From Bacillus swezeyi (GTDB lineage: Bacteria > Bacillota > Bacilli > Bacillales > Bacillaceae), in assembly GCF_001969815.1 (NCBI RefSeq), contig NZ_MRBK01000005.1, positions 1 through 64,000 on the forward strand: a stretch of DNA of 64,000 bases. Reading direction: 5' to 3'. Position numbers and translations under genes: made by a program. The notes below the pieces were generated by a model, which saw nothing but the letters and a program-made list of their open reading frames with translations, ran no database searches and was not told where the DNA came from. This document shows positions 57,250-64,000 of this stretch, piece after piece; positions within the stretch are counted from its first letter, which is position 1, and every line of letters starts with the position of its first letter.

Positions 57250-60200
57250 CATCAATGACCAGCTGAAGAAAAAAATCCTCGTCCTTGACGGGGCGATGGG
57301 AACGATGATTCAAAACGCCAATCTGTCCGCCGCAGATTTCGGAGGCGAGGCCTATGAAGGATGTAATGAACACTTGAGCATAACGGCGCCCCACATCATC
57401 CAGGGAATCCATGAAGCGTATCTCGCCGCTAAAGCCGATATCATTGAGACCAATACATTCGGAGCGACCCGGCTTGTTTTGGATGAGTATGATCTCGGAC
57501 ATCTCGCCTATGAGGTAAACCTCGCCTCTGTCAGGCTCGCCAAAGCCGCCGCTGAAAAATATTCGACACCTGAATGGCCAAGGTTCGTCGCAGGCGCAAT
57601 GGGTCCGACGACGAAAACCCTGTCCGTCACAGGCGGTACGACATTTGACGAGCTGATCGCCAATTACGAGGAACAGGCGAGAGCGCTGATCACGGGCGGA
57701 GCTGACCTTTTGCTGCTTGAAACGAGCCAGGATATGCTGAATGTAAAAGCCGGTTTTATCGGCATCCGGCAAGCCTTTGAAAAGACCGGCAAGCCCCTTC
57801 CTCTTATGGTGTCGGGAACGATAGAACCTATGGGCACGACGCTAGCCGGTCAGGATATCGAATCCTTTTACATCTCCCTTGAACATATGAAGCCGGTCAG
57901 CGTCGGCTTAAATTGCGCGACAGGCCCTGAATTTATGACGGATCACATCAGGACTCTTTCTTCCCTTTCCCAGACGGCCGTCAGCTGTTATCCAAATGCC
58001 GGACTTCCTGATGAAGAAGGACAATATCACGAATCTCCACAGTCATTGGCGAAAAAAATCAAGGCTTTTGCTGAAGAAGGCTGGCTGAACATTGTCGGGG
58101 GCTGCTGCGGAACGACTCCCGCCCATATTGAAGCATTAGCCGATGAAGTGGCTTCACTGCAGCCGCGGCCTGTCCCTTCGGGAGCAAGACCGCACACCGT
58201 CTCAGGGATTGACGGATTGATTTATGAAGAAACGATGCGTCCTCTTTTTGTCGGCGAACGGACAAATGTGATCGGATCGCGAAAATTCAAGCGGCTGATT
58301 GCCGAGAAGAAATTTGAAGAAGCCGCCGAAATCGCGAGAGCTCAAGTGAAAAACGGCGCCCATGTCATCGATATCTGCCTCGCCGATCCTGACCGAGATG
58401 AAGCGGAAGATATGGAAGGCTTCTTGAAGGAAGCGATGAAAAAAGTAAAAGCCCCTTTTGTTATCGATTCGACGGACAAAACGGTGATCGAAAAGGCGCT
58501 TCAATATTCGCAGGGAAAAGCGATCATCAACTCGATCAACTTGGAAGACGGCGAAGAGCGGTTTGCGGACATTCTCCCTCTCGTCAAACGATTCGGCGGC
58601 GCACTCGTCGTCGGAACGATCGATGAAGAAGGAATGGCCGTCACCGCTGAAAAGAAGCTTGACATAGCAGTCCGTTCGCACCAACTGCTCACCGAAAAAT
58701 ACGGGATTCCGGCATGCGACATCATCTTTGACCCGCTTGTCTTCCCCGTCGGAACGGGTGATGAACAGTATATCGGCTCTGCAAAGGAAACGATTGAAGG
58801 CATACGCCTCATTAAAGAGAGACTCCCGGAATGTTTGACGATTCTCGGCGTCAGCAACGTTTCCTTCGGCCTCCCTCCCGTCGGCAGGGAAATTTTGAAC
58901 GCCGTCTTTTTATACCATGCAACACAGGCCGGACTTGATTATGCCATCGTGAATACGGAAAAGCTTGAACGGTTCGCTTCCATTCCAAAAGAAGAAATCG
59001 AGATGGCTGAAAAGCTGCTGTTTCATACAGATGACAAAACGCTTGCGGTATTTACCGACTTTTACCGCGGAAAGAAAAAAACGGACAAACAGCCGAAGAC
59101 ATCGCTTCCGCTTGATGAACGCCTTGCCGAGTATGTCATAGAAGGCACGAAAGAAGGACTGATCCCTGATCTGGAAGAAGCCTTGAAAAAATATGCCACA
59201 CCGCTTGACGTGATCAACGGTCCGCTGATGGACGGCATGGCAGAGGTCGGACGGCTTTTCAACAATAATGAGCTGATCGTCGCCGAAGTGCTCCAGTCTG
59301 CTGAAGTCATGAAAGCTGCTGTTTCCTTCCTCGAAAATTATATGGAGAAAAAAGACGACAGCGGCAAAGGCAAAATCATTTTGGCGACCGTTAAAGGCGA
59401 TGTGCATGATATCGGAAAAAACCTGGTCGATATCATTTTAAGCAACAACGGCTACAAAGTCGTCGATCTCGGGATTAAAGTGACACCTCAGGAATTGATT
59501 GAAGCGATCCGCAAAGAAAATCCAGACATTATCGGTTTATCCGGACTGCTCGTCAAATCGGCGCAGCAAATGGTCGTCACAGCGCAGGACCTGGATAAAG
59601 CCGATATTTCTGTACCGATTATGGTCGGCGGTGCGGCGCTTTCGAGAAAATTCACGAACATGAAAATTTCGCCTGAATATAAAGGAGCCGTACTATACGC
59701 CAAAGACGCGATGGATGGCTTAGCGCTCGCGAATCAGCTGAGGACGGACCCCGGACAGTTTCTTGTCCAAAAAGAACAGGACGCACCCGCACTCGCAGCC
59801 GCCGCTGCAAAAAAACCAGCCGCGGTTGTTGAAATGCTTGAAAAACGGGTGCACATCCCGAAAGCTCCCGTCTTCCGTCCGGAAGATTTAAAACGGCATT
59901 ACTTAAAAAACATTGACCTTGCCTATATTGTGCCATATGTAAATCAGCAAATGCTGCTCGGCCATCACCTCGGCTTAAAAGGAAAAGTTAAAAAGCTTTT
60001 GGCCGAAAAAAACGCGAAAGCGCTTGAACTGAAAGGCTTAGTCGACGAATTACTAAGAGACGGTAAAAAACACGGCTGGTTCGACCCTGCTGTCGTCTAT
60101 CAATTTTTCCCGGCCTATAGCGACGGAGATTCGCTCCATATTCTAGACCCGCAAAACAGGGACAGCATTCTTGAAACGTTTGTTTTTCCAAGACAAGAAA

Positions 60201-60661
60201 AACTTCCGTTCCGCTGCATCTCTGACTACATTCAGCCGAAGGGAGAACTCGATTATGTATCATTCTTCGCCGTCACAGCGGGCAGACATGTGAGGGAAGT
60301 GGCAAACCGCTTTAAAGCCGAAGGCGACTATTTAAAAAGCCACGCGGTACAAGCACTTGCCCTTGAACTTGCGGAAGGGCTCGCCGAACGGACGCACCAA
60401 ATCATCCGCGACCGCTGGGGCTTTCCGGATGCACCTGACTTTACGATGGAGCAGCGTTTTCAAGCAAAATACCAGGGGCAGCGCTATTCTTTTGGATATC
60501 CGGCTTGTCCGAACCTCGAAGACCAGGAAAAGCTTTTCAGACTCATTCAGCCCGAGGGGATCGGCATCCATTTGACAGACGGCTTTATGATGGAGCCTGA
60601 AGCATCCGTATCCGCGATTGTCGTCTCACATCCTGAAGCAAGGTATTTCAACGTCCATTAA
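57242..60661 (+). CDS. metH: Cobalamin-dependent methionine synthase
   Basis: An 1139-residue, four-module enzyme: homocysteine module with GGCCGTTP (about 287), pterin-binding module (about 335-600), B12 module with the base-off motif DVHDIGKN (about 720) and the C-terminal AdoMet reactivation module (about 900-1139, GYPACPN). It transfers the methyl group from methyl-THF to homocysteine. ATG 57242 overlaps the end of yitJ and follows AAAGGAG. B. subtilis lacks metH and uses only B12-independent MetE; that is a clear species difference. Confidence 0.96.
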   Translation: MPNINDQLKKKILVLDGAMGTMIQNANLSAADFGGEAYEGCNEHLSITAPHIIQGIHEAYLAAKADIIETNTFGATRLVLDEYDLGHLAYEVNLASVRLAKAAAEKYSTPEWPRFVAGAMGPTTKTLSVTGGTTFDELIANYEEQARALITGGADLLLLETSQDMLNVKAGFIGIRQAFEKTGKPLPLMVSGTIEPMGTTLAGQDIESFYISLEHMKPVSVGLNCATGPEFMTDHIRTLSSLSQTAVSCYPNAGLPDEEGQYHESPQSLAKKIKAFAEEGWLNIVGGCCGTTPAHIEALADEVASLQPRPVPSGARPHTVSGIDGLIYEETMRPLFVGERTNVIGSRKFKRLIAEKKFEEAAEIARAQVKNGAHVIDICLADPDRDEAEDMEGFLKEAMKKVKAPFVIDSTDKTVIEKALQYSQGKAIINSINLEDGEERFADILPLVKRFGGALVVGTIDEEGMAVTAEKKLDIAVRSHQLLTEKYGIPACDIIFDPLVFPVGTGDEQYIGSAKETIEGIRLIKERLPECLTILGVSNVSFGLPPVGREILNAVFLYHATQAGLDYAIVNTEKLERFASIPKEEIEMAEKLLFHTDDKTLAVFTDFYRGKKKTDKQPKTSLPLDERLAEYVIEGTKEGLIPDLEEALKKYATPLDVINGPLMDGMAEVGRLFNNNELIVAEVLQSAEVMKAAVSFLENYMEKKDDSGKGKIILATVKGDVHDIGKNLVDIILSNNGYKVVDLGIKVTPQELIEAIRKENPDIIGLSGLLVKSAQQMVVTAQDLDKADISVPIMVGGAALSRKFTNMKISPEYKGAVLYAKDAMDGLALANQLRTDPGQFLVQKEQDAPALAAAAAKKPAAVVEMLEKRVHIPKAPVFRPEDLKRHYLKNIDLAYIVPYVNQQMLLGHHLGLKGKVKKLLAEKNAKALELKGLVDELLRDGKKHGWFDPAVVYQFFPAYSDGDSLHILDPQNRDSILETFVFPRQEKLPFRCISDYIQPKGELDYVSFFAVTAGRHVREVANRFKAEGDYLKSHAVQALALELAEGLAERTHQIIRDRWGFPDAPDFTMEQRFQAKYQGQRYSFGYPACPNLEDQEKLFRLIQPEGIGIHLTDGFMMEPEASVSAIVVSHPEARYFNVH

Positions 60662-60714
60662 GGAACTCTTGGTGATTTACAAAATCATTGACAGCAGCAA
60701 AAGGAGGCGGGCAT

Positions 60715-61154
60715 ATGATCGAAGTGAAACAGATCAAGGCAGAAGATACACACGAGATCAGACATCGCATTCTGAGGCCGAATCAGCCGATCGAAGCTTG
60801 CCGTTATGAAACAGATTTGCTGGAAGGAACGTTTCACCTCGGCGTTTTTTTCAAGACGCCTTAACCAGCATCGCTTCTTTTCACAAAGCGGCACATCCCG
60901 ATCTTGAGGGTGAGCTTCAGTATCAATTAAGAGGAATGGCGACACTTGAAAGCTGCCGAGGGCAAAATGCGGGAAGCACGCTAATCCGTCACGCCGAAGA
61001 GATGCTCCGGAAAAAAGGCGCAGATCTTTTATGGTGCAATGCACGGACATCAGTACACGGCTATTATCAAAAACTCGGCTTCCAAGAAAAAGGCAGTGTA
61101 TATGAGATTCCGCCGATCGGACCACATCTCTTGATGTTTAAAAAATTAACATAA
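60715..61154 (+). pseudogene. yitI: GNAT acetyltransferase YitI, frameshifted in a T7 run
   Basis: ATG 60715 after AAAGGAGGCG opens a frame of 49 codons ending at TAA 60862. The C-terminal part of the same protein (LRGMATL ... [12 protein letters not shown] acetyl-CoA and C-terminal motifs) continues in the -1 frame to 61154. A -1 shift in the T run at 60845-60851 joins them into about 146 residues, close to recalled YitI. It may be a pseudogene, a sequencing/assembly error in a homopolymer, or a programmed frameshift; see findings. Confidence 0.8.
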
Positions 61155-61181
61155 AAAAACACCCCCGCAAAAAAGCGGGAG
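61153..61181 (-). terminator. Terminator of the siderophore operon
   Basis: Stem CCCCGC / GCGGG with a six-A loop and a seven-T run on the minus strand, 19 bases past the synthetase stop. A second stem, GAGGCCGCA / TGCGGCCTC, spans the stop codon. Confidence 0.75.
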
Positions 61182-61199
61182 CTTGAGGCCGCATTAGCT

Positions 61200-63014
61200 T
61201 TACAGCTTTGCGGCCTCTGTTTTAAATTGGGTGAGCGCATTTGCCACCTTTCCGAATTCAGATGCATGCGGACGGTCATCGCCGTCCTTGTATCCATAGT
61301 CAACCATACGGTTCCTGTTCAGGCACAGCTTTGTCAATTCTGGTTTAAATAAATCAAACAGCTCGAAACGCTCCCGCAGCTCAGGAAATGACTGCTGATA
61401 ATCCAAAATGGCGCCGGCTAGAGCTTTCCAAAAGCGCTTTTCAGAAAGGAGATCATCGTTTTCCAAAATGTTTGCCAAATATCGCAAATGACAGATGAAC
61501 AGCCCTGTAAAAATGAACTGCACAAGTCCTTCCGGCGGCTCGCTTCTTAAAACGGCTTTTAAATCCTCCGTTAAACCGCTCAACTCAGGGAGCGGCTGGT
61601 CGCTGATATTGACGTCATCAACGAAATCTTTGATCGCCAGCCTGTGCGGCTGATGATTCTTTAATACGAGAATCGTATTTTGCCCGTGCGGCGAGAAGAC
61701 GGTGCCGTACTGGTACATGAAGTGAAGCAGAGGCGGCATCACCGTTTTAAACAGCTGCCCGATCCATTCCTCCGCCGTCAGTCCCGACTTTTCAATAAGG
61801 CGTCTAATCAACGGTACACCGTTTTGATCAATATAAGTTAACGATGCAAGTGTTACAGGATGCTCCCCGTCCTCAAGGTACGTGTAAATGCTTTCTCTGA
61901 AAATGACGCCGAGCATTTCAAGATATTGATATGGCGCTTTTTCAAGAGAGTGATAGTATGGATGATTGACGTTTAGACTGGCATTTTCACCAGGCAGAAT
62001 CACGCGGCATTTGTCCTTTAAAAATGCGTCCCCGCGGGCAATTCCTTTTATATGCTCGGTGATTTCCGGCGCGATCACCGTCCGTTCGGAAGGCAATCCT
62101 CTGTATACAAGCGTATTTAAAATGCTCATCGGCAGTTTAATATGATGCTTTTGTTTATTTGTGATATTTGTAAAGGTTCTGATGGATTGCTGCGGCAAAT
62201 ACTGATCGCTTCCTTCTCCCAAAGGAATGATCGCCTTTGCGGCAAGTTCTTCAGGAAATTGCTGAATGATCGTATTTGTCCACTGCCATTCATGAACAGG
62301 CAAGTAGTAATAATCCTCCTGTGTGCCGCCATGTTTTTCTATCATTCTGGCAAAATGCCTTAACGTCAGCTCATCAAGCTCTTGATTGATCAGGGCTTCA
62401 TATTCAAGACCTTCAACCGAGTGGAATGTCGCGTTTTCCTTGTGAACGGCAATCCACAGCAGCCGTACAGTTTTCTGGTGTTCAGGCGCAAAGCGGAGAT
62501 AGTCATCATAGCTGAAGCCGATTCTCCCTTTATTGTATACAATCCACGGATGGCCGGTCATCTCGCCTTCAATTACCGCATAATCCGCCTCTGTCAGTTC
62601 ATCCGCTGTGAGCGCATCCTTTGCTAAAAGGTGAGCGTCTGCAAGCATGGTATGATTGAATTCTTTAATCAAATGCCCCGCTGTTTCAGGGCTCATCGGA
62701 ATGTGCGGCTGAATATCGAGAAGAAATTCAATCGCACTTGCATTTTTCGTCCACTGTCCGTCTTTTAACACTTCGATGGTCTCCGGCACCGTGTCAAAGC
62801 TGTCAAACATGCGGGGCTTTGCTGCAAACCGATATCCCTTATGCTCTGACGTAAAAAGCTCATATCGCATAATCCCATCTGCTTTCTCAACAAGTTCAGG
62901 CTGGATGATATCCTCATACATATATTCAGACAGCATCTTCGCCAGCAGCCGCTGATTGACTTTTCTCCATCTGTCATGGGTGAGCACCCGCTTCAATTCG
63001 TCTTTAAACAACAT
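61200..63014 (-). CDS. IucA/IucC-family (NIS) siderophore synthetase
   Basis: A 604-residue ATP-dependent synthetase that joins citrate-derived carboxylates to amines or hydroxylamines. Family motifs are visible: KLPMSILNTLVYRGLP (about 295-310), HPYYHSLEKAPYQYLE (about 340-356) and HGQNTILVL (about 450). ATG 63014 follows TAGAGGAGGC and replaces a longer frame overlapping the upstream gene. It lies 16 bases after the hydroxylase. By order it resembles the last synthetase of rhbABCDEF-type schizokinen operons. Confidence 0.92.
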   Translation of the reverse strand: MLFKDELKRVLTHDRWRKVNQRLLAKMLSEYMYEDIIQPELVEKADGIMRYELFTSEHKGYRFAAKPRMFDSFDTVPETIEVLKDGQWTKNASAIEFLLDIQPHIPMSPETAGHLIKEFNHTMLADAHLLAKDALTADELTEADYAVIEGEMTGHPWIVYNKGRIGFSYDDYLRFAPEHQKTVRLLWIAVHKENATFHSVEGLEYEALINQELDELTLRHFARMIEKHGGTQEDYYYLPVHEWQWTNTIIQQFPEELAAKAIIPLGEGSDQYLPQQSIRTFTNITNKQKHHIKLPMSILNTLVYRGLPSERTVIAPEITEHIKGIARGDAFLKDKCRVILPGENASLNVNHPYYHSLEKAPYQYLEMLGVIFRESIYTYLEDGEHPVTLASLTYIDQNGVPLIRRLIEKSGLTAEEWIGQLFKTVMPPLLHFMYQYGTVFSPHGQNTILVLKNHQPHRLAIKDFVDDVNISDQPLPELSGLTEDLKAVLRSEPPEGLVQFIFTGLFICHLRYLANILENDDLLSEKRFWKALAGAILDYQQSFPELRERFELFDLFKPELTKLCLNRNRMVDYGYKDGDDRPHASEFGKVANALTQFKTEAAKL

Positions 63015-63030
63015 GAAAATGCCTCCTCTA

Positions 63031-64000
63031 TCAGCCGTTTGGCACGGCCGTTTTTTCCTTGATCCCTGAACCGAACGTCTGGAAGACCGTTTGATGGCTG
63101 ACACGATATACGTCCCTTGCCGCAAGCTGATTGATGATCATAGAATTGCGGTAAGCGCCGAGTCCTAAGTCGGGTGCTCCCACACCGTGTGTATGCAGTT
63201 CTCCGTTTTGAACAAAAATGTGGTTCTCTTTGTTTGCTGCCGTCATCAAACGGTAATCGCGCGTGATGAAGAAGCGCCCGCTGTCATCTTTTTCAATCAG
63301 GCTGTTTAGAGGAGCGAGGCATTCAGGCAGTCTTGCTTTATAGCCCGTCGCCAGAACGACCACATCAGCCTGCCGTTCGAACCGTTCTTCATTCACACGT
63401 TGCGCGCAATGAAGAATCAATTTTCCGGCATTTTGTTCGATCTGCTCTACTTCTGTCATGGACTGCAGGTCGAATGCCGCTTCTTGTCCTCCTGCTGTCC
63501 GTTCATACAGCAAATGATAAATATCGCTGATCGTCTTCGCGCTTATCCCTTTATACAGCAAATCCTGCTGTGCGAGCAGTTCATCCTTTCTCCATTGCGG
63601 AAGCTGATAAAAAAAGTCGATATAATCAGGTGAGAAATACTCGAGCCCGAGATTGGAATATTCCATCGGGAAGAAGCCTTTCGAGCGGGTCAGCCAGCTG
63701 ACATGCTCCGCTTCCTTCCCGCCGACTAAATCATAAAACACTTCAGCGGCGCTTTGTCCCGAGCCGATCACAGCAACCGTTTTTCCTTTAAAGCCGCAGG
63801 GCTTTTTCATGACATACTCGGCTGAATGGAAAACCGTGTCACCGAGCGCATCGCGCAACGGCTCGGGAACATAAGGGCCGGTGCCGATGCCGAGAACGAT
63901 GTGCCTGCTGAAATAGACCGATTCTGTGCCGTCTTCTTGATCGGCAACCCGTACTTCATATAGAGCGCCTTCTGCCGTTTCAAGGAGTGAAATGCTTTCA
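63031..64000 (-). CDS. Siderophore amine N-hydroxylase (lysine/ornithine/diaminopropane type), 5' part missing
   Basis: The frame is open to the window edge: about 322 C-terminal residues of a flavin-dependent N-hydroxylating monooxygenase. The NADPH motif VAVIGSGQSAAEVF and the FAD/ATGY motif VVVLATGYKA are present. An upstream segment HIVLGIGTGPYVP fits this family. It hydroxylates a primary amine that is then acylated to a hydroxamate iron ligand. The gene starts beyond 64000. Confidence 0.9.
   Translation of the reverse strand, partial: ESISLLETAEGALYEVRVADQEDGTESVYFSRHIVLGIGTGPYVPEPLRDALGDTVFHSAEYVMKKPCGFKGKTVAVIGSGQSAAEVFYDLVGGKEAEHVSWLTRSKGFFPMEYSNLGLEYFSPDYIDFFYQLPQWRKDELLAQQDLLYKGISAKTISDIYHLLYERTAGGQEAAFDLQSMTEVEQIEQNAGKLILHCAQRVNEERFERQADVVVLATGYKARLPECLAPLNSLIEKDDSGRFFITRDYRLMTAANKENHIFVQNGELHTHGVGAPDLGLGAYRNSMIINQLAARDVYRVSHQTVFQTFGSGIKEKTAVPNG

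Overview
The window is a chromosomal segment of a Bacillus of the B. subtilis group, most likely B. licheniformis or a close relative (B. paralicheniformis / sonorensis). Basis: recalled similarity of most proteins to B. subtilis proteins, and the almost unbroken B. subtilis gene order yjbI-spxH-pepF-coiA ... mecA-yjbE-spx-yjbC-opp-trpS-yjbA-app-yjaZ-fabF-fabHA-yjzB-comZ-med-yjaV-yjaU-yjzD-yjzC-argF-carBA-argDBJC-yitW-yitV-yitU-ipi-yitT-yitS-yitL-yitK-yitJ-yitI. No rRNA, tRNA, insertion sequence, prophage or CRISPR was seen. The exact species is inference.

Layout. 0-5.5 kb: truncated haemoglobin yjbI and the Spx-degradation adaptor spxH, a small membrane protein, then pepF and the competence gene coiA on the minus strand. 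5.6-11.1 kb: an island absent from this place in B. subtilis, holding a CitA/DcuS-type sensor kinase and response regulator convergent with a tricarboxylate transporter operon tctCBA. Both sides carry CcpA cre-like sites. 11.2-14 kb: mecA, the TerC-family gene yjbE, spx and yjbC. 14.2-28.5 kb: two oligopeptide ABC transporters, opp and app, separated by trpS (with a tryptophan T-box leader) and yjbA. 28.6-35.4 kb: yjaZ, fatty-acid initiation genes fabF/fabHA under a FapR operator, the competence pair med-comZ, and small yja/yjz genes. 35.6-36.4 kb: an undecaprenyl-diphosphatase (uppP) not found here in B. subtilis. 36.5-45.9 kb: the arginine operon argCJBD-carAB-argF with AhrC half-sites in its promoter. 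46-55 kb: yit genes, GMP reductase guaC with candidate PurR boxes, a lipoprotein version of the BsuPI protease inhibitor, an orphan GerPA-like protein and small hydrophilic ORFs. 55.2-60.7 kb: a SAM riboswitch driving yitJ and a cobalamin-dependent methionine synthase metH. 60.7-61.2 kb: a frameshifted GNAT gene (yitI). 61.2-64 kb: the last two genes of a hydroxamate-citrate siderophore operon, running off the window end.

Common threads are peptide uptake and turnover (opp, app, pepF, with candidate CodY sites), competence and stress proteolysis (spxH, spx, mecA, coiA, med, comZ), and amino-acid or nucleotide biosynthesis under classic leaders and operators (T-box, S-box, AhrC, PurR, FapR).

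No clearly undescribed system was found. The best leads are the -1 slippery heptamer in the broken yitI, an apparent ATA start codon in the sensor kinase, the missing first cysteine in SpxH, a possible secreted long form of PepF, a secreted/lipidated BsuPI homologue, and the siderophore operon at the edge. All family and B. subtilis comparisons come from memory of those proteins, not from a search.
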